A stretch of DNA of 64,000 nt from an uncultured Prevotellaceae bacterium (GTDB lineage Bacteria > Bacteroidota > Bacteroidia > Bacteroidales > Muribaculaceae). The notes beneath the pieces are model-generated. The model ran no database searches. It had not been told where the DNA came from and was given only the letters and a program-made list of their open reading frames with translations. A program made the translations under genes and the position numbers. The stretch is from contig CAJLMA010000001.1 in the NCBI GenBank assembly GCA_905207705.1, positions 310,001 to 374,000 on the forward strand, written 5' to 3'. Shown here piece after piece: positions 54,274 to 63,697 of this stretch (positions within the stretch are counted from its first letter, which is position 1; every line of letters starts with the position of its first letter).

Positions 54274-55053
54274 TTAATCCACCCTCAAACATCCGAAACC
54301 CTGTGAAGTCAGCGACCCAACTCCTCCTTCATACATTAACCGCATCAATTCGACAGGTGCCTGCACCTCCATTTTGCACAAGAATCCACGCACTCTCGTC
54401 TCCTCATTTGTATCGGCCTTCAATTTAACAACAACTGATTTTGGCACACCAAGCACTTTCAACTTGCACTCTGACAGTGAGTACGGACAATCTTCTCCAT
54501 AGAACGACCGATAACGGTCAAACAATCCGTTGAACATTAAGAAAGGAGCACGCACATCAGTAGGCGACAAATAATCTGTCTTACCATCAATGCGATGAAA
54601 TTTCAAACAAACAGGTGACATTGCAACAAAAGTCACCTTTCCTTTGTAATCGGGTTCGGGCAATATCTCCACACTTTGCACAATAAACTGAACAGCCGAT
54701 TTTTTGTCGCCAATTTCAAAAATCTGATTTTGAAAAATACCTTTTATAAAGCTATCCGTACTCTTTTCTGGCAGAAAACCGATTTGCCATTCTACCGTGT
54801 CCGACAAAATCAGTAACCTTTCTTCTTCCGGCAAAATTTGCCTCTTCTCAACCTTAAATCGAGCAAAAGTAAACAATTTGAATCTCTTTCCTGTCCCAAT
54901 TTCAAAACCATTGTCGTGCAACCACGAAGCATATTTTTCATCGGCATTAGACAAAATCTTGTATATTGCTGCCGACTGCTCATATTGATAGTTGATAGGC
55001 AGTTTGTTCCCAAATGCCTTTTTATTGACTCTTAATAATAATTTGAAACGCAT
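54274..55053 (-). CDS. cas6: CRISPR RNA endoribonuclease Cas6
   Basis: A 259-residue double-ferredoxin ribonuclease cutting precursor crRNA within the repeat. The C-terminal Gly-rich loop GGVGSLTSQGFGCLRV is the family hallmark. Possible catalytic His residues include His46 (SWLHDNGF), in the usual N-terminal helix. First gene of the operon, 58 bp before cas8. Promoter candidates are the two TATATTTG boxes of module C. Confidence 0.94.
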   Translation of the reverse strand: MRFKLLLRVNKKAFGNKLPINYQYEQSAAIYKILSNADEKYASWLHDNGFEIGTGKRFKLFTFARFKVEKRQILPEEERLLILSDTVEWQIGFLPEKSTDSFIKGIFQNQIFEIGDKKSAVQFIVQSVEILPEPDYKGKVTFVAMSPVCLKFHRIDGKTDYLSPTDVRAPFLMFNGLFDRYRSFYGEDCPYSLSECKLKVLGVPKSVVVKLKADTNEETRVRGFLCKMEVQAPVELMRLMYEGGVGSLTSQGFGCLRVD

Positions 55054-55227
55054 ATCAAAATCTTCTTAGTATTTTCAAGGCAACGGATGGAATTTTAACA
55101 TGGTAGGCGTATTTTTATATCCATAAACGGCCACACGAATATTTATCCACATATAGCAAAAACTGCGTGCAATGACGAATTGAACTTACGCATAATTTTA
55201 CATTGCCGAGACGCATCCTATATTATT

Positions 55228-55235
55228 CAAATATA
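55228..55235 (-). promoter_or_regulatory. Second TATATTTG box ahead of cas6
   Basis: TATATTTGAATAATATAGGAT recurs here 84 bp downstream (on the minus strand) of the module C start (TATATTTG plus AATAATATAGGAT). It gives a tandem promoter with a cas6 leader of about 168 nt. Confidence 0.5.
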
Positions 55236-55238
55236 AAC

Positions 55239-55319
55239 AAAGGTGGATGCAAAGGCAAACAAAAAACAACGTTTTTATGTTTGACTATGCTGAACCGAAT
55301 CCTATATTATTCAAATATA
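55239..55319 (-). promoter_or_regulatory. 81-bp promoter-leader module, copy C (cas operon)
   Basis: TATATTTG (55312-55319), 16 nt, GTTCAGCATAGTC, AAACATAAAAACGTTG, TTTGTTTGCCTTTG, ending TCCACCTTT. Same 81-bp span as copies A and D. It points at the cas operon, 186 nt ahead of cas6. Confidence 0.72.
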
Positions 55320-55340
55320 CGCAAAAAATCAAGACAAAAC

Positions 55341-55509
55341 ATCTGTACCAATTTATTTTTATGGCAAGTTGCATAAGTCCTCAACTTTCATAGTTGATAA
55401 TAACCATATTCGAATTACCATTTAATAACATTCCAAACAATGAATCAATTAATAAAAAAGTAAATAAACTATTCACTATAAAAGATTTTAATAATATTGA
55501 CGTAACTTT
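55341..55509. other. AT-rich stretch ahead of the SIR2 gene
   Basis: Very AT-rich and free of recognisable genes. TAACTTTA at 55502-55509 directly before the SIR2 start is a weak -7 candidate. Confidence 0.35.
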
Positions 55510-58500
55510 ATGTGCAAAAAACAGCGTCTAAATATGGATTACAAATGGAAAACACCATCATCTGTTGCGGCTAAGCTGGAACATGTGAGACAATACATGA
55601 ACATCAACCGGGTAACGGCATTCGTTGGTGCCGGATTCAGCCTGAATTCCATCATTCCAGGCAATGTGACAATGAAAACATGGAATCAGCTAAGAGGTGA
55701 TTTCCTTGACAAGCTATACGGCGACAATGACGATGACAAGCGTAAAAATGGCAACGATGTGGTGAGACTGGCATCAATGATCGATGCCCAATTTGGCCAC
55801 AACGAGCTTGACAACATTCTGGAATCGGCTCTTCCCGACAATCTCATAAATCCGGGCAAACTTCATGAAAAATTGGTGAAGCTACCATGGAAAGATATTC
55901 TCACGACCAATTATGACACTCTGCTGGAAAGAGCCGCCCAACAGACTGCGAGCAGCTACACCTTAGTGACAAACAAGGAAACACTTTTGTATAAAGCATC
56001 GCCTCGCATCATTAAACTTCATGGCAGCTTTCCGAGCATCCACCCTTATATAATGACGCAAGAGGATTACCGGAGGTATCCCATCGACCATCCCGAGATG
56101 GTGAACATTGCCCGGCAATGCTTCTTGGAAAGCCTCGTGTGCCTGATAGGTTTCTCGGGCGAAGATCCTAATTTCCGTGCTTGGATTGGATGGCTACGCG
56201 ACGTCATCGGCCGCGAACGATTATGTCCTACCTACTTTATAACCTGTGAAGCCAAATTGCATGACGCCGAAAAGGCATTGCTCGCCAAAATGGGCATTGA
56301 CTGCATTAACCTTACTGAAATTGACGGCATTACCACCTATAAAGAAGCGTATGACTTTTTCTTCGACTATTTGAAACAAAAGCCTTCAACATGGAACGGC
56401 TCAATTAACACGCGCGACAAGGACGACAAAATAACAGAGCCGGGATACATCGAGCAAAAAATTAATGAGATGAAGGCAATACGCCAATCCTACCCCGGAT
56501 GGTTGATTCTACCTAAGGAACATGAACGCGAATTTGATGACGTGAACGGCGGAATGTTTTATTACGGCAAGCTCGCAAAAGGGATAACCGACAGCAAGTG
56601 TCTGTTGAGATTCATTTACGAACTTGACTGGAGAATGTCTATTTCGGCCACTCCGAAAATATTGGACTGGTATTTTGCATCCATAGAGAAACTTGCAAGC
56701 ACCTACCCCAACGACGACATGACACCTGACGAAAAGTCCATGCTTGAGTCTTTGCAGATTTCGTTACTCGCAATCAATCGCCATAAACACGACATCGATA
56801 AGTTTAAACAACTATGTTCCACTTTGCAAAATGGGAGTGACACAGCCAAAATGGCTGTCGATTACGAACAAACACTATATGCCCTGTCAAGACTTGATTT
56901 CGAAGCGGCTCAAGAAATATTAAGCAAATGGGATATCGACTTATGGGATTACCGAAATTGCATCCGAAAAGCCAACCTGTTGATCTACCTTGACAATACG
57001 AAAGAAGCATTTGAGCTGATGACCGGATGCTTGTCGATTATAAGCAAGTCTTTGTTCCAAAACAAAGATGACGCATATGCACGCTCGTGCATCAATTTCA
57101 TAATAAGGGCCTTGAACATGAGTAGTTCTAATAAAGACAAGCAAGAAAGCGACGACATGCTGAAACTTGCGACAGGTGAAACCATTGGTGAAATCACATC
57201 AAGGCTCAGCCACAGTGCATATGAGGATGAAACACCGCATGGATATAACAGAATACATCAGTTCAGATTGGGATATTACACAAACAGTTGGAATTTTGGC
57301 CGTAGTGGCTTTATCAATGATTTTTTCTATCCTTGCAAATGGCTGTTAATCAAGGAACACTTGGGACTATCAATGTATCAGATAAATGAAAAATTTTTAA
57401 AATTCTCACTTTCGCATCTGTTTGGATACTCATGGAATTTAGCTTGGAACACCATGATAATGTCGGCAAGTAGTTCCGTAATCGACAAAGTGCTTGGACG
57501 AGAACAATTGGCGACCATCGACCGAACGTTGGCCAATCAACTGTTCGACGAACTGATAAGCCAACTCGAAAACTTAAATAAAAAACATATTGACGTCCAA
57601 AGAAACAGAATATTAAATATTTTACCGATAACATTAGGACGATTATGCACCAAAGTCAGCGAAGACAGGGTACTACGCTATATAAAATCCATTTTAAATC
57701 TCGACATGCCTCATATTTCAAAGCATTTAAAGTATGTATATGACAATTTAAGCAACCGGAATCTTTATGTTGCATTAGACATGCTTCTTCCCGACAAAGA
57801 AATAGAAACAGGATATAACATAGGCTTCCCTGTTCCTGATCGTAACTTTTGTAACTATCGTGTCAACGAAAATGTCGTTAATCGCATAGTAAACGGATTT
57901 AGAAGCAAGAATATAGAGGACAAAGTACAAGCATTGAAGTGTCTGGATTTGATTTGGCCTTGCCAAGGTTTGTCGGATGACGATAAAAGCAGGCTCGCAA
58001 AGGTCATAAAAGAATGGCGCGATGTAGAGGCTCCTGACGAGAACGCTTTATTCACCTACAATTACATAAAGGCTGATAATGAAGAGAAAAAACAGCTAAA
58101 GCAATTGGCAAGTATAGACGCAAAGAATTTTTGCGAATCGGAATACATCTATGACAAATCTTCCGTACCATTAGACCAATGGAATGACGATCTCTACAAG
58201 TTGATTATGTATAGCAAGTGGAACTGCCTTACCGATGAACAGAAAAGGCATATCATACTTCACAACTACGACATGATTAATAAGAACAAAACAGTCTTTG
58301 AACGAAATGACAAACATGAAGGCTTCGTAGGAATAAGAAGCTTTACAAACAAAATAATTGACACGATGTCCAACTTCCTATACTCCATGAATTTGGACAA
58401 TATCAATGCCGTTGAAATTTCAAAACTTAACGAACAGTTTACATGGCTTGAATCGGCAGGCCATCAATGCTTGTCTATGCGAATAAAAATCTCAACCAAA

Positions 58501-59016
58501 GATAATAATAAGTTGCCTGCCGATATTGAGCACTTGCTATGCAAATCACTGTTCAGCTATGACAGGGAAATACGGAACGAAGCCATAAACGCGTTCTTCA
58601 CATTGCTAAACCTGGAAGGGAACATTTCTAACATCGTTGATTACATATTTGCTTCTCTCCCGGTTGCCAACAGCATCACTTACAAAAACATATTGATACT
58701 TCTTGAAAACCTTGTCGCTGCAGGATATGAAGGGAACGGCTTTGTTGAAAAAACTGAATCGTTCTTGAACGAGCTGCATCAAGATTATCGTAGCTACGGC
58801 CTTGATGTCGTTGCTTTGGCCGATTTACAATATTACGCGAATTATCTTGCCGGAACTATGGCAGCTAAATATTGTAAATTTACAAAGCCGATTTTTGATT
58901 ATGAAGATACAGGATTCAATGATGTAGTTGTCGGATTTGACAAAGGCGTAGAATCGATATACACCAGCATCCGTTATAAAGAATTACACCGCCTTAATTG
59001 TGACACTGCATCATAA
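55510..59016 (+). CDS. SIR2-domain defence protein (DSR-like), 1168 aa
   Basis: The N-terminal ~285 residues are a SIR2-like NAD-binding domain: VGAGFS (39-44), TTNYD with Asn134 (132-136), KLHGS with His171 (169-173) and CLIGFSGEDPNF (211-222). Asn and His are the catalytic pair of NAD-degrading defence sirtuins such as DSR2 and ThsA. The other ~880 residues are helical and repeat-like without a recognised domain, like the long sensor part of DSR proteins. It is likely an abortive-infection NADase triggered by a phage protein. It lies next to the cas operon, on the opposite strand. An internal ATG at 55534 (MDYKWKTP) may be the real start. Confidence 0.82.
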   Translation: MCKKQRLNMDYKWKTPSSVAAKLEHVRQYMNINRVTAFVGAGFSLNSIIPGNVTMKTWNQLRGDFLDKLYGDNDDDKRKNGNDVVRLASMIDAQFGHNELDNILESALPDNLINPGKLHEKLVKLPWKDILTTNYDTLLERAAQQTASSYTLVTNKETLLYKASPRIIKLHGSFPSIHPYIMTQEDYRRYPIDHPEMVNIARQCFLESLVCLIGFSGEDPNFRAWIGWLRDVIGRERLCPTYFITCEAKLHDAEKALLAKMGIDCINLTEIDGITTYKEAYDFFFDYLKQKPSTWNGSINTRDKDDKITEPGYIEQKINEMKAIRQSYPGWLILPKEHEREFDDVNGGMFYYGKLAKGITDSKCLLRFIYELDWRMSISATPKILDWYFASIEKLASTYPNDDMTPDEKSMLESLQISLLAINRHKHDIDKFKQLCSTLQNGSDTAKMAVDYEQTLYALSRLDFEAAQEILSKWDIDLWDYRNCIRKANLLIYLDNTKEAFELMTGCLSIISKSLFQNKDDAYARSCINFIIRALNMSSSNKDKQESDDMLKLATGETIGEITSRLSHSAYEDETPHGYNRIHQFRLGYYTNSWNFGRSGFINDFFYPCKWLLIKEHLGLSMYQINEKFLKFSLSHLFGYSWNLAWNTMIMSASSSVIDKVLGREQLATIDRTLANQLFDELISQLENLNKKHIDVQRNRILNILPITLGRLCTKVSEDRVLRYIKSILNLDMPHISKHLKYVYDNLSNRNLYVALDMLLPDKEIETGYNIGFPVPDRNFCNYRVNENVVNRIVNGFRSKNIEDKVQALKCLDLIWPCQGLSDDDKSRLAKVIKEWRDVEAPDENALFTYNYIKADNEEKKQLKQLASIDAKNFCESEYIYDKSSVPLDQWNDDLYKLIMYSKWNCLTDEQKRHIILHNYDMINKNKTVFERNDKHEGFVGIRSFTNKIIDTMSNFLYSMNLDNINAVEISKLNEQFTWLESAGHQCLSMRIKISTKDNNKLPADIEHLLCKSLFSYDREIRNEAINAFFTLLNLEGNISNIVDYIFASLPVANSITYKNILILLENLVAAGYEGNGFVEKTESFLNELHQDYRSYGLDVVALADLQYYANYLAGTMAAKYCKFTKPIFDYEDTGFNDVVVGFDKGVESIYTSIRYKELHRLNCDTAS

Positions 59017-59030
59017 CCTCAACTTAAAAT

Positions 59031-59066
59031 AAAGGCTCGCACAAACATTATGTTGCGCGAGCCTTA
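59031..59066. terminator. Terminator between convergent SIR2 and DUF4923 genes
   Basis: AAGGCTCGC and GCGAGCCTT form a perfect 9-bp stem around a 16-nt loop, 15 bp behind the SIR2 stop and before the stop of the DUF4923 gene. Confidence 0.7.
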
Positions 59067-59094
59067 GCTATTTCAAATTTATATTGGAATCTCT

Positions 59095-59733
59095 TTACTT
59101 CGTGAATCGCAATCCACCATAGATTCCTTCGTAATTTTCAAGCAAACTTGTTACTGTTGAAAGCGAACTGATATTTACTTTCTGAGCCACTTCACTCAAC
59201 AGCGGTTGCAATTTGGAAATATCAAGCATCACCGACATTGTCGTTGTTTTAGTGACATAAGTGGTAATTTTCCCAAATTTGCTGTCCTTTGCCAATTTGC
59301 TAAAGCTGAATATCATTTCACCTTCAGTCTCTCCTTTAGTGACAGTTCCTTCAAATGATTTGTCATTCTTCAGTTTAACGGTCACTTTACCGTCTTCGGT
59401 GATAATCAATTTCAAGCCATCAATGCCGATTTTTTCATAATACGGGTACAACTTCTCCTCAACGGCAGTAGCTGCTGCGGCACCGCCTGCACGTTCCAGC
59501 AAATTGTCACTCTTGAACATGATAGCCGGACCGCTCACAGTCCAAGTCCCTGCAATATCCTTAACTTCAATATTCTCGTTTTGGAGCACGCCGTCAAGGA
59601 AACTGCTACCGTTCCCTTCGCCACTATTGTTCAATATGCCTCCAAGCAAACTGCCCAAATCAAATGATTGGGCTGAAGCTCCTGCCACGCATGACATGAC
59701 AATTGCAATAAACAAAATTCTAATCTTTGCCAT
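59095..59733 (-). CDS. DUF4923 family exported protein
   Basis: A 212-residue protein with a signal peptide (residues 1-21, ends AGASAQ). A Gly/Ser/Asn-rich linker (LGSLLGGILNNSGEGNG) leads into a lipocalin-like beta-rich domain: DIAGTWTVSGPAIMFKSDN, then FEGTVTKGETEGEMIFSFSK. It matches the DUF4923 pattern of Bacteroidetes. Function unknown, probably periplasmic. Read from promoter-leader copy D with a leader of about 107 nt. Confidence 0.85.
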   Translation of the reverse strand: MAKIRILFIAIVMSCVAGASAQSFDLGSLLGGILNNSGEGNGSSFLDGVLQNENIEVKDIAGTWTVSGPAIMFKSDNLLERAGGAAAATAVEEKLYPYYEKIGIDGLKLIITEDGKVTVKLKNDKSFEGTVTKGETEGEMIFSFSKLAKDSKFGKITTYVTKTTTMSVMLDISKLQPLLSEVAQKVNISSLSTVTSLLENYEGIYGGLRFTK

Positions 59734-59772
59734 AACACAAAATGTTTATTCCTTTATCTCTTTCAAGGACAG

Positions 59773-59853
59773 AAAGGTGAAAGCAAAGGCAAACAAAAGC
59801 AACGGTTCTAATGTTTGACTATGCCGAACCAAGTTCTATCTCATGCAAAGGTA
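59773..59853 (-). promoter_or_regulatory. 81-bp promoter-leader module, copy D
   Basis: TACCTTTG (59846-59853), 16 nt, GTTCGGCATAGTC, AAACATTAGAACCGTTG, TTTGTTTGCCTTTGC, ending TTTCACCTTT. The DUF4923 ATG is 40 nt further, nearly the same distance as in copy A (37 nt). In this copy GGTTC and GAACC can pair around the conserved core. Confidence 0.75.
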
Positions 59854-59911
59854 ATGCTTTTTAAAAAGACATATCCACAAAATAGCATATTTTAAGCCAC
59901 TTTATATGACA

Positions 59912-62446
59912 TTATTTATTACCAAGAGCCACCGACTCGGGCAATAATGTGAATTTATACCCTTTGTCGAGCAGAGCTTCTATCATTTCTCCAAGGTAAT
60001 TATCATAAAACTTGTCGGTGCGAGCAGCATCAGTACCCAAATGAATTAACAGAATATGCCCGTTCAATCCTTTCTTATGCTCTTCTTCCATTATTCTATC
60101 GTAAATCGTGCGGCTGCTTCGATAATTAGGCATCTCGGGAGTCGTGTAGTCGGCATTGCTACCTGTTCCGGGAGTGAAATTTACAACTTGCAACCCCATC
60201 TCCTTTGCCCAAGATGCTACTGTAGCATTATACTCCTCAAAAGGAGGCATGAAATATCTCGCCGATTTATAAGTGATACCGTATTTGCCCATGACATCAT
60301 AACCATGCCTGATATCCTCGACAAATTCATTTTTTGATATAAGGACTGTATCAAGATTGGTATAATCCACATAATGCAAATGGCCATAGCTATGGCTGCT
60401 TATGTAGTCCCCCCTTTCCAGCAGTTGTTTTACCAAGTCTCCGTTGTGTTCAAACACCTCGCCGGTAAAAAAGAAATTGGCGTTTATTCCATGCTCATCA
60501 AGAGTTTTAACTACAGCATCAGCACCATCAAGCCTGTCGTGAGCTGTAAACACCAATGATATGTTCTTTTTTAAAGTATCTGTTCGAATGATCCCACCCG
60601 ATGAATACACATTCCTGTCGGCAACGATTCCGGCTTGAACCATTCCTTCAGCTTGCAACGCCGACAAGAAATAAGTCATGCTTGCCGTACCATCCATAGT
60701 AGGTTCGTTGGTAGAATAGTCCCCTATCGCATCATGATATACCATGTCGCCGGGTTGGAAACCGGCATAATCTTCGGCCTCCGACCAAGGGAGCCCGTCA
60801 AGTTGGACACCTCGCAAGCTGTTGAATATGCTTGAATATACAGGACCGTCGACAAGTCCGCCAGTGGCATTTCCCATGCGAGCTGCCACATAAGCCGAGT
60901 GAGGCTGGGCAGGATAATCGCCCCCATAAGGTAATTCCACGACCATGCTCGTCCCCCACGGATTGCATCCGAAAAGCCAGTCGCGTAATGCCGCTTCCAT
61001 CTCGACATAAGTCGAATCACCCGTCAATTCCCGATAAAGCATGCACTGGGTTACCATTGCTACCGTCAGATTGTTTGAACACCATATCGTCGGTATGCCG
61101 AACATATATGGATTCTTCACAGCCTTGTCGTAAGTGCGACGAATGCCACTAAGCATATTTCGTGAAAATTCAGCCTTCACTTTAGCATTTCCTGAAGTTG
61201 CTACTTGATAATGACCAACATTGATAAAAGGATACCATTGATAATGACGGGCACTGTCAGCTCCCATCCACGGAGTGACAGGTTCTTGGCGGCCATACTC
61301 GACAGCCTCATTTAGATAACGTCCTTCACCGGTCAATTTATACATTTCCACGGCGCCAAGTTCCATGTCGTCAACCCAATTGCATTCTTCATAAATATAT
61401 GGCGACACGACCGATGCCGTTTGGCAAACTCCGGGTTGCCTTACCCCTGCTTCATAGGCAGAAGCAGCCTTTGAAGCCAATTTGTCGGCAAATTCAGGAT
61501 AAAACGGCTTCAATACCTTTGAACCCACTGCAAAGCAGGATGCAAACTTTCCTGCCGTGCTTGCCACACCGGTAGTAGCATTCTTGAACTTTCCACGTTG
61601 CTGCGGCTCTCCGCTACAGAAATAAACAGGACGCCCTGTCCCGGGGCCATATCCGTAATCTACTTTATCCTCGACAGGCGAGCGGAATGAAGCATGATCC
61701 CTGTCGTCGGCAATTTGGTTATACAACTCTCCGGGAGCCGGATTCATTCGGTCGAGCCAGTCAAGCCCCCATTTTATCTCATCAACTATATCTGGTATCC
61801 CATTAGCCACTTTATTCCCCATAGCATCATAGTAATCGCCAAACGATTCGGGATGCGCTTGATAGGAAAGCATCATTTGATACATGGCATTTGCCGATGT
61901 CGTGACATATTGCAAATAATCTCCGGCATCATGCCATCCGCCTCTCACATCAATATGCTGGCCGTTTTTAGTAGGATGATACTCTATATAAGCGTCATAC
62001 TTATGGCACGAATCACCAAGAAACGGGTTGTAGCCGCACCGTTGCTGGCGCATGTAATTCAACACAAAATCAGCCGTGCCATTATAAACGTCGGTATTTA
62101 TCGGAAATATCGGCGACGCAGCATCGCCGGCTTTTATATAATAACTTCCGCATGTGTCAAACGATGAGAAATCAAGCCTGTATGTAGACTTCATTGTACC
62201 ATATGCCCCTGTGCTGCGTACGGCCTCTATTAGGGCGACAGGCTTATCGGTCATCGCGTCAATAAGTTCAAAACTTTCAATATTTACGGGTTCTTCACTT
62301 ATCATTACGGCAACCTTGACCGATTGTGGGAGATATCCTAACTGATTGATTCTAATCCAACTGTCGGCAGTAACCAAAAATGACATGCCTGCTGCCATGA
62401 CAAGGCTCGCAAAAAAAGCTCCTGCCTTCCTATATTTAAAATTCAT
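59912..62446 (-). CDS. GH9 glycoside hydrolase fused to polysaccharide deacetylase domain
   Basis: An 844-residue exported enzyme. Signal peptide residues 1-27; an Ig-like CelD-N domain (about 29-115); a GH9 catalytic domain (about 125-600) with Asp173 and Asp176 (GGWHDAGDY) and acid Glu581 (STNEPTMDGTA). Residues about 625-844 are a NodB/CE4-like domain with HSYGH (685-689), RYFMPPF (730-736) and LLIHLG (799-804). Motif 1 reads FTAHD (633-637), so the canonical first Asp is His and only the metal-binding Asp637 remains. It probably acts on beta-glucans in the periplasm or at the surface; deacetylase activity is uncertain. Confidence 0.9.
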   Translation of the reverse strand: MNFKYRKAGAFFASLVMAAGMSFLVTADSWIRINQLGYLPQSVKVAVMISEEPVNIESFELIDAMTDKPVALIEAVRSTGAYGTMKSTYRLDFSSFDTCGSYYIKAGDAASPIFPINTDVYNGTADFVLNYMRQQRCGYNPFLGDSCHKYDAYIEYHPTKNGQHIDVRGGWHDAGDYLQYVTTSANAMYQMMLSYQAHPESFGDYYDAMGNKVANGIPDIVDEIKWGLDWLDRMNPAPGELYNQIADDRDHASFRSPVEDKVDYGYGPGTGRPVYFCSGEPQQRGKFKNATTGVASTAGKFASCFAVGSKVLKPFYPEFADKLASKAASAYEAGVRQPGVCQTASVVSPYIYEECNWVDDMELGAVEMYKLTGEGRYLNEAVEYGRQEPVTPWMGADSARHYQWYPFINVGHYQVATSGNAKVKAEFSRNMLSGIRRTYDKAVKNPYMFGIPTIWCSNNLTVAMVTQCMLYRELTGDSTYVEMEAALRDWLFGCNPWGTSMVVELPYGGDYPAQPHSAYVAARMGNATGGLVDGPVYSSIFNSLRGVQLDGLPWSEAEDYAGFQPGDMVYHDAIGDYSTNEPTMDGTASMTYFLSALQAEGMVQAGIVADRNVYSSGGIIRTDTLKKNISLVFTAHDRLDGADAVVKTLDEHGINANFFFTGEVFEHNGDLVKQLLERGDYISSHSYGHLHYVDYTNLDTVLISKNEFVEDIRHGYDVMGKYGITYKSARYFMPPFEEYNATVASWAKEMGLQVVNFTPGTGSNADYTTPEMPNYRSSRTIYDRIMEEEHKKGLNGHILLIHLGTDAARTDKFYDNYLGEMIEALLDKGYKFTLLPESVALGNK

Positions 62447-62483
62447 AAGATTATGGTTTTTTCATGTTTAAATACATATGTCA

Positions 62484-63224
62484 TTATTTCACCAGATACG
62501 CAACCTCCTTGAATGCATATTCATGTATTGCGCCTCCTTCATGCCTCAACCGCAACATTCCGCTCTCTCCCACACCTGCAATCACCGCACGGAAACGTTC
62601 TCCCGAGGGCAATTCAAATCCATGCAGATGGCCGTCATTGCGGTACAACGACTTGACATATCGATCGTGCAACGCTGCAAAAGCTGCGTCATCGGCCTTT
62701 GAAAAATCCAAGGCGGCTTCTATCCGTTCACACACGTCATGCAATGCCTGCTCAAGCGGTATTTCATGGCCTATGACATGAATGAGCGACACCGGATTGG
62801 GCGCATCGCTCAAGAAATGCTCCTGATTGACATTGATTCCAACGCCGACTATCGTATGCACGATGGCATTGCCGCACAACACATGTTCTATCAAGATGCC
62901 GCATATCTTCTTGTCATGATAATATATATCGTTAGGCCATTTTACTGAAAATCCGTCGGAATATTGCGACAACCATCCAACAACTGCCAACGACACAGCT
63001 TCCGATATGCAGAACTGCTTGGAAGGAACCACGGCAGGATGCTTTACAAGCATCGAAAATGTGAGATTCTTTCCCGGCTCGGCTTCCCACGAGTTTCCAC
63101 GCTGCCCGCGCCCTGATGTTTGAGAATTAGTGTAAATTACCGTACCCGACGGCAGCATCGATGCTATCCGCGACAAATAGGAATTGGTTGAAGCTGTTTC
63201 GTGCAATAATATGTATCGAGGCAT
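62484..63224 (-). CDS. birA: Biotin-[acetyl-CoA-carboxylase] ligase
   Basis: A 246-residue ligase that loads biotin onto the carboxylase carrier protein. SGRGQRGNSWEAEPGKNL is the biotinyl-AMP loop, and VKWPNDIYYHDKKICGILIE is the ATP/biotin site. No N-terminal winged helix, so it does not act as a repressor. tsaE ends 9 bp upstream: probable operon porX-tsaE-birA. Confidence 0.94.
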   Translation of the reverse strand: MPRYILLHETASTNSYLSRIASMLPSGTVIYTNSQTSGRGQRGNSWEAEPGKNLTFSMLVKHPAVVPSKQFCISEAVSLAVVGWLSQYSDGFSVKWPNDIYYHDKKICGILIEHVLCGNAIVHTIVGVGINVNQEHFLSDAPNPVSLIHVIGHEIPLEQALHDVCERIEAALDFSKADDAAFAALHDRYVKSLYRNDGHLHGFELPSGERFRAVIAGVGESGMLRLRHEGGAIHEYAFKEVAYLVK

Positions 63225-63233
63225 AGTTCGCGT

Positions 63234-63680
63234 TTAATCTTCCTTAGGGAATTCCAAAGTCATTGTTCTTGCATCGGTGGCAGCATCAACCATGATTTTT
63301 ACGGTCACTGTATCATCGGGCAGCAAATTTTCTATACGTTCGGGCCACTCTATAAGGCACAATGCACCCGAGTCGAAATAATCCTCCACACCTATGTCCT
63401 CAGCCTCACGTTCATCCTGCAACCTATAACAATCGAAATGATATATCAATTCGGCCGTAGTGTCGCTACGATACTCGTTGATGATTGAGAAAGACGGCGA
63501 ATTGGTCACATCGTCCTCCACTCCGAGAACCTTGCACAAAGCATTGATAAAAGTAGTCTTCCCGGCTCCCATCTCGCCGTAAAATGCAAATACGGTATAA
63601 TCACCCATTAATCTTGCAAAACTGCGAGCCGCTTCCTCTATATTATCGAGAGTTGCTATGTTTATGACTTCTGTTTTCAT
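63234..63680 (-). CDS. tsaE: tRNA t6A-modification ATPase TsaE
   Basis: A 148-residue P-loop protein of the complex that makes t6A37 in ANN-decoding tRNAs. Walker A is GEMGAGKTTFINALC around residue 35-49, followed by the switch region TNSPSFSIINEYRS and YHFDCYRL. Typical length. Its gene lies 17 bp downstream of the porX stop. Confidence 0.95.
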   Translation of the reverse strand: MKTEVINIATLDNIEEAARSFARLMGDYTVFAFYGEMGAGKTTFINALCKVLGVEDDVTNSPSFSIINEYRSDTTAELIYHFDCYRLQDEREAEDIGVEDYFDSGALCLIEWPERIENLLPDDTVTVKIMVDAATDARTMTLEFPKED

Positions 63681-63697
63681 AATAATTTATATTTAAT

